The notes: generated from the sequence alone by a model not told the origin. 64,000 nucleotides of DNA from Ehretia macrophylla (GCA_037974665.1 CM075770.1:59841850-59905849); one strand, 5' to 3'. Shown: positions 22,997 through 35,630, counted from the first letter of the stretch. Made by a program: numbers and translations.

Positions 22997-23556
22997 CCCT
23001 TTTCAATTTTTTTTCCTCCGGTTAGGGTTTCCAAGATACTTTATCCACCACATTTCTATTATCGAATCCCACGGCACCTTTGGCAAGAGAACTTCGCTTC
23101 ACGAGGAGGCTAGGCCCGCAAACCGAGGTCGTAGGGCTTGTGACCAGGTCTTTGTCGTTCCGGTGCCCATAACTTTTGATCCGTAAGGAGTTACGCGGCG
23201 CACAGTATACCGTTGCAAAGCTCTCTGAGAGGTCTACGACGGGAGCAGCCAGCTTGGACGCTGTTCCCATTTTTGGTGCCCAAAATCGAACATTTTCATC
23301 AGTTTCAGGCCACTTTTCTAATTTTGCACTGTTTTTCCGTCCCGGATCGTATATCATGAGCTGTTAAAAGGATGACAACCTTACTCCCAAGACATTAGAG
23401 GGCCCTACAATGCTTCGATATCACGTCTTTCGAGGATGCTGTGTTGTTGAAACGGATGGGTTGTCGTTAAGCCCATTGGGCCTTCTGAATGGGCCATCTC
23501 TCTATGGTGGGACTGTGAACCGTTAACACACAAAAGAATTGTGCCCTCAACATGAC

Positions 23557-23675
23557 GGGTGTGATCATACCAGCACTAATGCATCGGATCCCATCAGAAC
23601 TCCGAAGTTAAGCGTGTTTGGGCGAGAATAGTACTAGGATGGGTGACCCCCGCGGAAGTCCTCGTGTTGCACCCT
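23557..23675 (+). rRNA. 5S ribosomal RNA gene (type G unit)
   Basis: C6T, C28T, C61T, G72A, CGCGG for CTGGG in the 95-99 region, and a terminal T. Confidence 0.92.
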
Positions 23676-24234
23676 ACTTTTCAATTTTTTTTTCTCCGGT
23701 TAGGGTTGCCAAGATACTTTATCCATCACATTTCTATTACCGAATCCCATGGCACCTTATGCAAGAAAACTTCAATTCATGTAGAGGCTGGGCTAGCAAA
23801 CCGAGGGCGTAGGGCTAGTGACCAGGTATCCATCGCTCCGGTGCCCATAACTTTTGATCTATAAGGAGTTACACGGTGCACAGCATACCGTTGGAAAGCT
23901 CTCCGAGAGCTCTACGATGGGGACTGCCAACTTGCTCGTTGTGCCCATTTTTGGAGCCCAAAATCGAGCTTTTTCATCAGTTTCGAGCCACTTTTGTTAT
24001 TAAGCTCTGTTTTTTCATCCTGCATCGTACGTCGTGAGCTGTTAAAAGGACGACAACCTTAGTCGCGGGACATTAGAGGGTCCTACAACACGTCAATATC
24101 ATGTCTTGCGAGGATGCTGTGTTGTTGTAGCGGATGGGTTGTCGTTAAGCCCATTGGGCCTACCGAATTGGCCATCTCTCTAGGCTGGGACTGTGAACCG
24201 TTAACACATAAAGAAATTGTGCCCTCAACATGAC

Positions 24235-24353
24235 GGGTGTGATCATACCGGCAGTAATGCACCGGATCCCATCAAAACTCCGAAGTTAAGCGTGCTTGGG
24301 TGAGAGTAGTACTAGGATGGGTGACCCCCTGGGAAGTCCTCGTGTTGCACCCC
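24235..24353 (+). rRNA. 5S ribosomal RNA gene (type C unit)
   Basis: C6T, A16G, C20G, G41A and C67T. Box C is intact. Confidence 0.93.
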
Positions 24354-24911
24354 ACCTTTCAATTTTTTTTGCTCCTGTTAGGGTTGCCAAGATACTTTTT
24401 CTGCCACATTTCTATTATCGAATCCCATGGCACCTTGGGCAATACAACTTCGCTTCACGTGGAGGCTGGGCCCGCAAACCGAGGGCGTAGGGCTTGTGAC
24501 CAGGTCTCCGTCGCTCGGGTGCCCATAACTTTTGATCCATAGGGAGTTACGCGGGGCACAGTATACCGTTACAAATCTCTCCGACAGCTCCACGACGGGG
24601 GCAGCCAGGTTGCTCGATGTACCCTTTTTGGAGCCCAAAATCGAACGTTTTCATCAGTTTCGGGCCACATTTCTTATTAAGCTCTGTTTTTTCGTCCTGG
24701 ATCGTACGTCGTGAGCTGTTAAAAGGATGACAACCATACTTGCGGGACATTAGAAAGCCCTACAACGCATCGATATCACGTCTTGCGAGGATGCTGTGTT
24801 GTTGAAGCGGATGCGTTGTTGTTAAGCCAATTGGGCCTTCTTAATGGGCCATCTCTCTAGGCTGCGACTGTGAACCGTTAACACATAAAAGAATTGTGCC
24901 CTCAACATGAT

Positions 24912-25030
24912 GGGTGCGATCATACTAGCACTAATGCACCGGCTCCCATCAGAACTCCGAAGTTAAGCGTGCTTGGGCGAGAGTAGTACTAGGATGGGTG
25001 ACCCCCTGGGAAGTCCTCGTGTTGCACCCT
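24912..25030 (+). rRNA. 5S ribosomal RNA gene (type D unit)
   Basis: Only C15T, A32C and a terminal T; the base at -1 is T rather than C. One of the best-kept copies. Confidence 0.95.
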
Positions 25031-25590
25031 ACTTTTCAATTTTTTTTCCTCCAGTAACGGTTGCCAAGATACTTTATCCACCACATTTCTATTATCAAAT
25101 CCCACGGCACCTTGGGCAAGACTACTTCGCTTCACAAGGAAGCTGGGCCAGCAAACCGAGGCCGTCGGGCTTGTGACCAGGTCTCCGTCGCTCCGGTGCC
25201 CAAAACTTTTTATCCGTAAGGAGTTACGCGGCGCACAGCATACCGTTTCAAAGCTCTCCGAGAACTCTACGACGGGGGCAGCCAACTTGTTCGCAGTGCC
25301 AAATTTTGGAAAACCAAATCGAACGTTTTCATCAGTTTCGGCCCACTTTTATTATTAAGCTCTATTTTTTCGTCCCGGATCGTACGTCGTGAGCTGTTAA
25401 AAGTATGACAACCTTACTCGCGGGACATTAGAGGGCCTTACAACACGTCGATATCACGTCTTGCGAGGATGCTGTGTTTATTGAAGCGGATGTGTTGTCG
25501 TTAAGCCCATTGGGCCTACTGAATGGGCCATCTCTCTAGGTTGGGACTGTGAACCGATAACACATAAAGAAATTGTGCCCTCAACATGAC

Positions 25591-25709
25591 GGGTGTGATC
25601 ATACCAGCACTAATGCACCGGATCCCATCAGAACTCCGAAGTTTAGCGTGCTTGGGCGAGAGTAGTACTAGGATGGGTGATTCCTAGGGAAGTCCGCGTG
25701 TTGCACCCC
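25591..25709 (+). rRNA. 5S ribosomal RNA gene (type D' unit)
   Basis: C6T, A54T in box A, and a run of changes at 91-97 (GATTCCTAGG) and 106 (CCGCG). The same haplotype occurs at 40932. Confidence 0.92.
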
Positions 25710-26266
25710 CCTTTTCAATTTTTTTTCCTCCGGTAAGGGTTGCCAAGATACTTTATCCACCACATTTCTATTATCAAATCCCACGGCACCTTGGGCAAGA
25801 CAACTTCAATTCACAAGGAGGTTGGGCCAGAACCGAGGGCGTAGGGCTTGTGACTAGGTCTCCGTCGCTCCGTTGCCCATAACTTTTGATTCGTAAGGAG
25901 TTACAAGGCGCACAGCATACCGTTAAAAAGCTCTCCGAGAGCTCTACGACGGGGGCAACCAACTTGCTCGCTGTGCCAAATTTTGGAGAACAAAATCAAA
26001 CGTTTTCATCAGTTTCGGGCCACTTTTCTTATTAAGCTCTATTTTTTCATCCCGGATCGTACGTCGTGAGTTGTTAAAAGGATGAAAACATTACTCGCAG
26101 GACATTAGAGGGCTCTACAATGCGCTGATGTCATTTCTTGTGAGGATGCTGTGTTGTTGAAGCGGATAGGTTGTCGTTAAGCCCATTGGGCCTTCTGAAT
26201 GGGACATCTCTTTAGGCAGGGACTATGAACCGTTAACAAATAAAGGAATTGTGCCCTCAACATGGC

Positions 26267-26385
26267 AGGTGCGATCATACCCACAATAATTCACCGGATC
26301 CCATCAGAACTCCTAAGTTAAGCGCGCTTAGGCGAGAGTAGTACTAGGATGGGTGACCCCCTGGGAAGTCCTCGTGTTGCACCCC
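26267..26385 (+). rRNA. 5S ribosomal RNA gene (hybrid E/D unit)
   Basis: G1A, A16C, G17A, C20A, G25T, G48T, T59C and G65A. Near-identical to 41608. Its spacer changes from E type to D type near 26650, which marks an exchange point. Confidence 0.91.
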
Positions 26386-26944
26386 ACTTTTCAATTTTTT
26401 TTCCTCCGGTTAGGGATGCCAAGATACTTTATCTACCACTTTTCTATTATCGAATCCCACGGCACCTTGGGCAAGAGAACTTCGCTTCACGTGGAGGCTG
26501 GGCCAGCAAACCGAGGGCGTAAGGCTTGTGACCAGGTCTTCGTCGCTACGGTGCCCATAACTTTGGATCTCTAAGGAGTTACGCGGCGCACAGCATGCCG
26601 TTGCAAAGCTCTCCGGGAGCTCTACGACGGGGGCAGCCAGCTTGCTTGTTGTGCCAAATTTTGGAGAAAAAAATCGAACATTTTCATCAGTTTCGGGCCA
26701 GTTTTCTTATTAAGCTCTATTTTTTCGTCCCGGATCGTACGTCGTGAGCTGTTAAAAGGATGACAACCGTTCTCGCGGTATATTAGAGGGCCCTACATTG
26801 TGTCGATATCATGTCTTGCGAGGATGCTTTCTTGTTGAAGCGGATAGGTTGTCGTTAAGCCCATTGGGCCTTCTGAATGGGACATCTATTTAGGCTGGGA
26901 CTATGAACCGTTAACACATAAAGGAATTGTTCCCTCAACATGAC

Positions 26945-27063
26945 GGGTGCGATCATACCCGGACTGATTCACCAGATCCCATCAGAACTCTGAAGTTAAG
27001 CTCGCTTGGGCGATAGTAGTACTAGGATGGGTGACCCCCTGCGAAGTCCTCGTGTCGCACCCC
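26945..27063 (+). rRNA. 5S ribosomal RNA gene (type E unit)
   Basis: A16C, C18G, A22G, G25T, G30A, C47T, CTCG for CGTG in box A, G70T, G98C and T112C. Shares most of these with 44319. Confidence 0.9.
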
Positions 27064-27620
27064 ACTTTTCAATTTTTTTTCCTCCGGTTAGGGATGCCAA
27101 GATACTTTATCCACCACATTTCTATTATCGAATCCCACGGCACCTTGGGCAAGACAACTTCGCTTCACGTGGAGGCTGGGCTAGCAAACCGAGGACGTAA
27201 GGCTTGTGACCAGGTCTCCGTCGCTACGGTGCCATAACTTTTGATTTGTAAGGAGTTACGCGGCGCACAGCATGCCGTTGCAAAGCTCTCCCGGAGCTCT
27301 ACGACGGGGGCAGCCAGCTTGTTCGCTGGGCCCTTTTTGGAGCCCAAAATCAAACTTTTTCATCAGTTTTGGGTCACTTTTTTAATTTAGCTATGTTTTT
27401 CTGTCCCGGATCGTACGTCGTGAGCGGTTAAAAGGACGACAACCTTACTCGCGGGACATTAGAGGGCCCTAAATTGCGTCGATATCTCGTCTTGCGAGGT
27501 TGCTTTGTTGTTGAAGCGGATGGGTTGTTGTTAAGCCCATTGGGCATTCTGAATAGGCCATCTCTCTAGGCTGGGACTGTGAACCATTAACACATAAAGA
27601 AATTATGCCCTCAACATTAC

Positions 27621-27739
27621 AGGTGCGATCATACCAGCACTAATGCACCGGTTCCCATCAGAACTCCGAAATTAAGCGTGCTTGGGCGAGAGTAGTACTA
27701 GGATGGGTGACCGCCTAGGTAGTCCTCGTGTTGCACTAC
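27621..27739 (+). rRNA. 5S ribosomal RNA gene (type F unit)
   Basis: G1A, A32T, G51A, C93G, changes at 97-100, and the end CACTAC. Box A otherwise intact, unlike other F copies. Confidence 0.92.
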
Positions 27740-28299
27740 CCCTTTTCAATTTTTTTTCCTCCAGTTAGTGTTTGCAAGATACTTTATCCACCACATTTCT
27801 ATTTTCGAATCCCACGGCACCTTTGGCAAGAGAACTTCGCTTCACGTGGACGCTGGGCCCGCAAATCGAGGGCGTAGGGTTTGTGACTAGGTCTATGTCG
27901 TTCCGGTGCCCATAACTTTTGATTCGTAAGGAGTTACGTGGCGCACAGCATACCGTTGCAAAGCTCTCTGAGAGCTCTACGACGGGAGCAGCCAACTTGG
28001 CCAATGTGCCCATTTTTGGTTCCCAAAATCGAACATTTTCATCAGTTTTGGGCCACTTTTCTAATTTTGCACTATTTTTCTGTCCCGGATCGTATGTCAT
28101 GAGGTGTTAAAAGGACGACAACCATACTAACGGGACATTAGAGGGCCCTATAATGCGTCGATATCACGTCTTGCGAGGATGCTGTGTTGTTGAAGCGGTT
28201 AGGTTGTCGTTAATCCCATTGGGCCTTCTGAATGGGCCATCTCTCTAGGTTGGGACTGTGAACCGTTAACACATAAAGGAATTGTGCCATCAACATGAA

Positions 28300-28418
28300 G
28301 GGTGCAATCATACCAGCAATAATGCACAGGGTCCCATCAGAACTCTAAAGTTAAGCGTGCTTGGGCGAGAGTTGTACTAGGATAGGTGACCCCCTAGGAA
28401 GTCCTACTGTTGCACCCC
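28300..28418 (+). rRNA. 5S ribosomal RNA gene (type G unit)
   Basis: G6-region change GCAATC, C20A, C29A and A32G, C47T and G48A, A74T, G86A, and CTACTG for CTCGTG. Noticeably diverged. Confidence 0.9.
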
Positions 28419-28978
28419 CCTTTTCAATTTTTTTTCTTCGGATAGGTTAGCCAAGATACTTTATCCAACACATTTCTATTATTGAATCCCATGGCACCTT
28501 GGGCAAGACAACTTCGTTTCACGTGGAGGCTGAGCTAGCAAACCGAGGGCGTAGGGCTTGTGACCAGGTCTCCGTCGCTCCGGTGCCCATAACTTTTGAT
28601 CCGTAAGGAGTTACGCGGCGCAGAGCATACCGTTGCAAAGCTCTTTGAGAGGGCTACGACGGGGGCAGCCAACTTCCTCGTTGTGCCCCTTTTTGGAGCT
28701 CAAAATTGAGCTTTTTCATCAGTTTCGAGCCACTTTTGTTATTAAGCTCTATTTTTTCATCCTGGATCGTACGTCGTGAGCTGTTAAAAGGATGACAACC
28801 TTACTCGCGGGACATTAGAGGGCCCTACAACACGGCGATATCACGTCTTGCAAGGAATGCTGTGTTTATTGAAGCAGATGGGTTGTCGTTAAGCCCATTG
28901 GGCCTTCTTAATTGGCCATCTCTCTAGGCTGGGTATGTGAACCGTTAACACATAAAGAAATTATGCCCTCAACATGAC

Positions 28979-29098
28979 GGGTGCGATCATACCAGCACTA
29001 ATGCACCGGATCCCATCAGAACTTCGAAGTTAAGCGTGCTAGGGAGAGAGTAGTACTAGGATGGGTGATCCCACTATGAAGTCGTCGTGTTGCACCCC
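28979..29098 (+). rRNA. 5S ribosomal RNA gene, 120 nt with a 1-nt insertion (type C unit)
   Basis: Carries one extra base in the 91-98 region (GATCCCACTATGAAG), C46T, T63A, C67A and CGTCGTG at 106-110. The box C region is disturbed, so it is probably a poor template. Confidence 0.88.
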
Positions 29099-29656
29099 CC
29101 TTGTCAATTTTTTTCCCTCCGGTCAAGGTTGCCAAGATACTTTATCTGCCACATTTCTATTATCGATTCCCATGGCACCTTGGGCAAGACAACTTCGCTT
29201 CACGTGGAGGCTGGGCCAGCAAACCGAGGGCGTAGGGCTTGTGACCAGGTCTCCGTCGCTCCGGTGCCCATAACTTTTGATCCGTAAGGAGTTACGCGGC
29301 GCACAGCATACCGTTGCAAATCTCTCCGAGAGCTCTACGACGGTGGCAGCCATGTTGCTCGATGTACCCTTTTTGGAGCCCAAAATCAAACGTTTTCATC
29401 AGTTTCGGGCCACATTTCTTATTAAGCTCTGTTTTTTTGTCCTGGATCGTACGTCGTGAGCTGTTAAAAGGATGACAACCATATTTGTGGGACATTAGAA
29501 GGTCCTACAACGCGTCGATATCACATCTTGCGAGGATGCTGTGTTGTTGAAGCGGATGCGTTATTGTTAAGCCAATTGGGCCTTTTTAATGGGCCATCTC
29601 TCTAGGCTGCGACTGTGAACCGTTAACACATAAAAGAATTGTGCCCTCAACATGAC

Positions 29657-29774
29657 GGGTGCGATAATACAAGCACTAATGCACCGGATCCCATCAGAAC
29701 TCCGAAGTTAAGCGTTTTTGGGCGAGAGTAGTACTAGGATGAGTGACCCCTGGGAAGTCCTCGTGTTGCACCCC
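29657..29774 (+). rRNA. 5S ribosomal RNA gene, 118 nt with a 1-nt deletion (type D unit)
   Basis: One C is missing from the C-run at 91-95. Also C10A, C15A, GTTTTT for GTGCTT at 59-63 (box A), and G86A. Confidence 0.9.
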
Positions 29775-30301
29775 ACTTTTCAATTTTTTTTCCTCCAGTA
29801 AGGGTTGCCAAAATACTTTATTCACCACATTTCTAATATCAAATCCCACGGCACCTTGGCCAAGACAACTTCACTTCACATGGAGCCCGGGCCAGCAAAA
29901 CGAGGGCGTAGGGCTTGTGACTAAAGCCCGTCGCTCCGGTGCCCATAACTTTTGACCCGTAAGGTGTTACGCGGTGCACAACATACCGTTGCAAAGCTCT
30001 CCGAGAGCTCTACGACGCAGGCAGCCAACTTGCTCGTTGTGCCAAATTTTGGAGAACAAAATTGAACGTTTTCATCAGTTTCAGGCCACTTTTCTTATTA
30101 AGCTCTATTTTTTCATCCCGGATTGTGCGTCGTGAGCTGTTAAAAGGATGACAACCTTACTCGCGGGACATTAGAGGGCCTTACAACGCGTTGATATCAT
30201 GTCTTGTGAGGATGCTGTGTTGTTGAACCGGATAGGTTGTCGTTAAGCCCATTGGGACTATGAACCGTTAACACATAAAGGAATTGTGCCCTCAACATGA
30301 C

Positions 30302-30420
30302 GGGTGCGATCATACCCGCACTAATTCACCGGATCCCATCAGAACTCTGAAGTTAAGCGCGCTTGGGTGAGAGTAGTACTAGGATGGCTAACCCCCTGGG
30401 AAGTCCTCGTGTTGCACCCC
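30302..30420 (+). rRNA. 5S ribosomal RNA gene (type E unit)
   Basis: A16C, G25T, C47T, T59C, C67T and changes at 87 and 89. The spacer before it lacks about 32 bp near 30256 (CCATTGGGACTATG), which removes the second TGGGCC motif upstream of this gene. Confidence 0.92.
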
Positions 30421-30978
30421 ACTTTTCAATTTTTCTTCCTCCGGTTAGGGATGCCAAGATACTTTATCCACCACATTTCTATTATCGAATCCCACGGCAC
30501 CTTGGGCAAGACAACTTCGCTTCACGTGGAGGCTGGGGCACCAAACCGAGGGCGTATGGCTTGTGACCAGGTCTCCGTCGCTACCGTGCCCATAACTTTT
30601 GATCTGTAAGGAGTTACGCGGTGCACAGCATGCCATTGCAAAGCTCTCCGGGAGCTCTACGACGAGGGTAGCCAGCTTGCTTGTTGTGCCCTTTTTGGAG
30701 GCCAAAATCGAATGTTTTCATCAGTTTCGGGCCACTTTTCTAATTAAGCTCTGTTTTTCCGTCCCAGATCATAAGTCGTGAGCTGTTAAAAGGACGACAA
30801 CCTTACTCGCGGGACATTAGAGGGCCCAACAATGCGTCGATATCACGTCTTGCGAGGATGCTTTGTTGTTGAAGTGGATAGGTTGTCGTTAAGCCCATTG
30901 GGCCTTTTGAATGGGCCATCTCTCTATGGTGGGACTGTGAACCGTTAACGCACGAAAGAATTGTGTACTCAACATGAC

Positions 30979-31072
30979 GGGTGCGATCATACCAGCACTA
31001 ATGCACCGGATCCCATCAGAACTCTGAAGTTAAGCGTACTTCGGCGAGAGTAGTAGTAGGATGGGTGACCCC
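30979..31072 (+). rRNA. 5S ribosomal RNA gene, 3'-truncated (type F unit)
   Basis: The gene runs to about nucleotide 94 and then jumps straight into mid-spacer sequence (CCCATAACGTTTGATCC). The missing piece is about 195 bp and includes the gene 3' end and terminator. The joint shares CCC with both parents. Unit length is 482 bp. Confidence 0.93.
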
Positions 31073-31460
31073 ATAACGTTTGATCCGTATGGAGTTACGC
31101 GGCGCACAGCATACCGTTGCAAAGCTCTCTGAGAGCTCTACGATGGGAGAAGCCAGCTTGGCCGCTATTCCCATTTTTCGTGCCCAAAATCAAACATTTT
31201 CATCAGTTTCGGGCCACTTTTCTAATTTTGCACTGTTTTTCCTTCCCGGATTGTATGTCATGAGCTGTTAAAAGGACGAAAACGTTACTCACGGGACATT
31301 AGAGGGCCCTACAATGCGTCGATATCACGTCTTCCGAGGATGCTGTGTTGTTGAAGCGGATGGGTTGTCATTAAGCCCATTGGGCCTTCTGAATGGGCCA
31401 TCTCTCTATGGTGGGACTGTGAACCGTTAACGCACGAAAGAATTGTGCCCTCAACATGAC

Positions 31461-31577
31461 TGGTATGGTCATACCAGCACTAATGCAGCGGATCTCATAA
31501 GAACTCCGAAGTTAAGCATGCTTGGGCTAGAGTAGTACTAGGATGAGTGACCCCCTGGGAAGTCATGTTGCATCCCC
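31461..31577 (+). rRNA. 5S ribosomal RNA gene, 117 nt, diverged (type G unit)
   Basis: Starts TGGTATGGTC instead of GGGTGCGATC, has C28G, C35T and C39A, G58A, G68T, and lacks 2 nt near 105-107 (AGTCATGTTG). The last gene feature is CATCCCC. Likely a pseudogene. Confidence 0.86.
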
Positions 31578-32133
31578 CTTTTCAATTTTTTTTTCCTTGG
31601 TTAGGCTTGCCAAGATACTTTATCCACCACATTTCTATTATCGAATCCCATGTCACCTTGGGCAAGACAACTTCGCTTCACGTGGAGGCTGGGCTAGCAA
31701 ACCGAGGGCATAGGGCTTGTGACCAGGTCTCCGTCGCTCCGGTGCTCATAACATTTGATCCGCGAGGAGTTACGCGGCGCACAGCATACCGTTGCAAAGC
31801 TCTCTGAGAGCTCTACGACGGGGGCTGCCAACTTGCTCGTTGTGCCCATTTTTGGAGCCCAAAATCTAGCTTTTTCATCAGTTTCGGGCCACTTTTCTTA
31901 TTAAGCTCTATTTTTTAACCTGGATCGTACGTCGTGAGCTATTAAAAAGACGAAAACGTTTCTCGCGGGACATTAGAGGGCCCTACACCACGTCGATATC
32001 ACGTCTTGTGAGGATGTTATGTTGTTGAAGCGGATGGGTTATCGTTAAGCCCATTGGGCCTTCTGAATGGGCCATCTCTCTAGGCTGGACTGTGAACCGT
32101 TAACACATAAAGAAATTGTGCCCTCAACATGAA

Positions 32134-32252
32134 GGGTGCGATCATACCAGCGCTAATGCACCGGATCCCATCAGAACTCCGAAGTTAAGAGTGCTTGGGC
32201 GAGAGTAGTACTTGGATGGGTGATCCCCTAGGAAGTCCTCGTGTTGCACCCC
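32134..32252 (+). rRNA. 5S ribosomal RNA gene (type C unit)
   Basis: A19G, C57A, A80T, C91T and a change at 97. The base at -1 is A rather than C. Confidence 0.93.
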
Positions 32253-32809
32253 CATTTTCAATTTTTTTTCCTCCGGTTAGGGTTGCCAAGATACTTTTTC
32301 CACCACATTTCTATTATCGAATCCCATGGCACCTTGGGCAAGACAACTTTGCTTCACGTGGAGGCTGGTCCAGCAAACCGAGGGCGTAGGGTTTGTGACC
32401 AGGTCTCCGTCGCTCCGGTGCCCATAATTTTTGATCTGTAAGGAGTTACGCGGCGCACAGCATACCGTTGCAAATCTCTCTGAAAACTCCACGACGGGGG
32501 CAGCCAGGTTGCTCTATGTACCCTTTTTGGAGCCCAAAATCGAACGTTTCATCAGTTTCGGGCCACATTTCTTATTAAGCTCTATTTTTCCATCCTGGAT
32601 CGTATGTTAAGAGCTGTTAAAAGGATGACAACCATACTTGCGGGAAATTAGAAGGCCCTACAACGCGTCGATATCACGTCTTGCGAGGATACTGTGTTGC
32701 TGAAGCGGATACGTTGTTGTTAAGCCAATTGGGCCTTCTTAATGGGCCATCTCTCTAGGCTGCGACTGTGAACCGTTAACACATAAAAGAATTGTGCCCT
32801 CAACATGAC

Positions 32810-32928
32810 GGGTGCGATCATACTAGCACTAATGCACCGGATCCCATCAGAGCACCGAAGCTAAGCGTGCTTGGGCGAGTGTAGTACTAGGATGGGTGAC
32901 CCCCTGGGAAGTCCTCGTGTTGTACCCC
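32810..32928 (+). rRNA. 5S ribosomal RNA gene (type D unit)
   Basis: C15T, A43G, T45A, T52C, A71T, and TGTACCCC at the end. Spacer start shortened: the T-run passes to GGTTTGCC with a few bases lost. Confidence 0.91.
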
Positions 32929-33479
32929 CCTTTTCAATTTTTTTTTCGGTTTGCCAAGATACTTTATCCACCACATTTCTGTTATCAAATCCCACTGCAC
33001 CTTGGACTAGACAACTTCACTTCATGCTGAGGCTGCGCTAGCAAACCGAGAGCGTAGGGCTTGTGACCAGGTCTCCGTCGCTCCGTTGCCCATAACTTTT
33101 GATCCGTAAGGAGTTACGCGGTGCACAGCATACCATTGCAAAGCTATCAGAGAGCTCTATGACTGGGGTAGCTAGCTTGCTCGCTGTGCCAAATTTTGGA
33201 GAACAAAATCGATCGTTTTCATCAGTTTTGGGCCACTTTTCTTATTAAGCTCTATTTTTTCATCCCGGATCGTACGTCGTGAGCCGTTAAAAGGATGACA
33301 ACCTTACTCGCGGGACATTAGAGGGCCCTACAACGCATTGATATCATGTCTTGTGAGGATACTGTGTTGTTGAAGCGGATAGGTTGTCGTTAAGCCCATT
33401 GGGCCTTCTGAATGGGACATCTCTCTAGGCTGGGACTATGAACTGCTAACACATAAAGGAATTGTGTCCTCAACATGAC

Positions 33480-33598
33480 GGGTGCGATCATACCCGCACT
33501 GATTCACCGGATCCCATCAGAACTCCGAAGTTAAGCACGCTTGGGCGATAGTAGTACTAGGATGGGTGACCCCCTGCGAAGTCGTCGTGTCGCACCCT
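33480..33598 (+). rRNA. 5S ribosomal RNA gene (hybrid E/B unit)
   Basis: A16C, A22G, G25T, CACG for CGTG in box A, G70T, G98C, T112C and a terminal T. The gene and first half of the spacer are E type; the second half is B type. Confidence 0.91.
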
Positions 33599-34156
33599 AC
33601 TTTTCAATTTTTTTTCCTCCGGTTATGGATGCCAAGATACTTTATCCACCACATTTCTATTATCGAATCCCGCGGCATCTTGGGCAAGAGAACTTCTCTT
33701 CACATGGAGGCTGGGCCAGCAAACCGAGGGCGTAAGGCTTGTGACCAGGTCTCCGTCGCTACGGTGCCCATAACTTTTGATCTGTAAGGAGTTACGCGGC
33801 GTACAGCATGCCGTTGCAAAGCCCTCTGGGAGCTCTACGAAGGGGGCATCTAGCTTACTCGATGTGCCCTTTTTGGAGCCCAAAATCGAACATTTTCATC
33901 AGTTTCGGGACAATTTTCTTATTAAACTCTATTTTTCCGTCTCGTATCGTACGTCGTGAGCTGTTAAAATGATAACAACCTTACTCGCTGAACATTAGAG
34001 GGCCCTACAATACGTCGATATCACGTCTTGCGAGGATGCTGTGCTGTTGAAGCGGATGGGTTGTCGTTAAGCTTATTGGGCCTTCTGAATGGGCCATCTC
34101 TCTAGGCTGGGACTGTGAACCGTCAACACATAAAGAAATTGTGTCCTAAACATGAC

Positions 34157-34275
34157 GGGTGCGATCATACCAGCATTAATGCACCGGATCCCATCAGAAC
34201 TCCGAAGTTAAGCATGCTTGGGCGAGAGTAGTAGTAAGATAGGTGATCCCCTGGGAAGTCCTCGTGTTGAACCCC
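34157..34275 (+). rRNA. 5S ribosomal RNA gene (type C unit)
   Basis: C20T, G58A, C78G, G81A, G85A, C91T and the end GAACCCC. Partner of 18815 in the 15.34-kb duplication. Confidence 0.91.
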
Positions 34276-34833
34276 CATTTTCAATTTTTTTTCCTCCGGT
34301 TAGGGTTGCCAAGATACTTTTTCCACCACATTTCTATTATCGAATCCCATGGCACCTTCGGCAAGACTACTTCGCTTCGCGTGGAGGCTGGGCCAGCAAA
34401 CCGAGGGCGTAGGGCTTATGACCAGGTCTCCATCGCTCCGGTGCCCATAACTTTTGATCCGTAAGGAGTTACGCGGCGCACAGCATACCGTTGCAAATCT
34501 CTCCGACAGCTCTACGACGGGGGCAGCCATGTTGCTCGATGTACCTTTTTTGGAGCCCAAAATCGAACGTTTTCATATGTTTCGGGCCACATTTCTTATT
34601 AAGCTCTATTTTTCCGTCCTGGATCGTACGCCATGAGCAGTTAAAAGGATGACAACCATACTTGCGGGACATTAGAAGGCCCTACAACGCGTCGACATCA
34701 CGTCTTGTGAGGATGCTGCGTTGTTAAACTGGATGAGTTGTCGTTAAGCCCATTGGGCCTTTTGAATGGGCCATCTCTCTGGGCTGGGACTGTGAACATT
34801 CAACACATAAAGGATTTGTGCCCACAACATGAC

Positions 34834-34952
34834 GAGTGCGATCATACTAGTACTACTGTACCAGATCCCATCAGAACTCTGAAGTTAAGCGTGCTTGGGC
34901 GAGAGTAGTACTAGGATGGGTGATCCCCTGGGAAGTCCTCGTGTTGCACCGC
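34834..34952 (+). rRNA. 5S ribosomal RNA gene (type A unit)
   Basis: G2A, C15T, C18T, A23C, C26T, G30A, C47T, C91T, and CACCGC at the end. Partner of 19491. Confidence 0.9.
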
Positions 34953-35511
34953 CCTTTTAAATTTTTTTTGCCCCGGTTAGGGTTGCCTAGATACTTTATC
35001 CACCACAATTCTATTATCGAATCCCACCGTACCTTGGACAAGAAAACTTTGCTTCACTTGGTGGCTGGGCCAGCAAACCGAGAGCGTAGGGCTTGTGACC
35101 AGGTCTCCATCGCTCCAGTGCCTATAACTTTTGATCCGTAAGGAGTTACACGGCGCACAGCATACCATTGCATAGCTCTCCGTGAGATCTATGATGGGGG
35201 AAGTCAACATGCTCGTTGTGCCCATTTTTGGAGACCAAAATCGAACATTTTCATTAGTTTCAGGCCACTTTTCTTATTATGCTCTTTTTTTTCGTCCCGG
35301 ATCGTATGTCGTGCGCTGTTAAAAGGACAACAACCTTACTCGCGGGACAGTAGAGGGCCCTACAACGCATTGATATCATGTCTTGCGAGGATGCTGTGTT
35401 GTTGAAGCAGATGGGTTGTCGTTAAGCCCATTGGGCCTTCTGATTGGGCCAGCTCTCTAGGCAGGGACTGTGAACCATTAACACATAAAGGAAATGTGCC
35501 CTCAACATGAC

Positions 35512-35630
35512 GGGTGCGATCATACCAGCACTGATGCACCGGATCCCAACAGAACACCTAAGTTAATCGTGCTTGGGCAAGAGTAGTACTATGATGGGTG
35601 ACCACCTTGGAAGTCCTTGTGTTACACCCC
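35512..35630 (+). rRNA. 5S ribosomal RNA gene (type B unit)
   Basis: A22G, T38A, T45A, G48T, G56T, G68A, G81T, C94A and TTACACCCC. Differs from its partner 20169 mainly by the last few changes. Confidence 0.9.

Larger units (their letters stand above)
18530..26590 (+). repeat. Segmental duplication within array, copy 1 (about 8 kb)
   Basis: Twelve successive units match those at 33870-41930 in order and in private variants, with a steady offset of 15,340-15,343 bp. Shared marks include GTCTCGTATCG near 18598/33941, the gene variant AACACCTAAG at 20169/35512, AACGATTTCATCAATTTC near 21257/36599, and GTTTAGCG in the genes at 25591/40932. Edges are approximate. Confidence 0.8.
21523..33479 (+). 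repeat. Higher-order 5S repeat, pentamer C-D-E-F-G, imperfect copies
   Basis: Unit order from 20846: C D E F G, C D D' E E F G, C D E F G, C D. Type D has GCCAAATTTTGGAGAAC. Type E has GGGATGCCAAGATAC and AGCATGCCGTTGC. Type F has the gene end CACCAC and GGTTTCCAAGATAC. Type G has CTGCCAACTTGCTCG and CTTTTTCATCAG. Period about 3.39 kb where complete. Confidence 0.7.
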
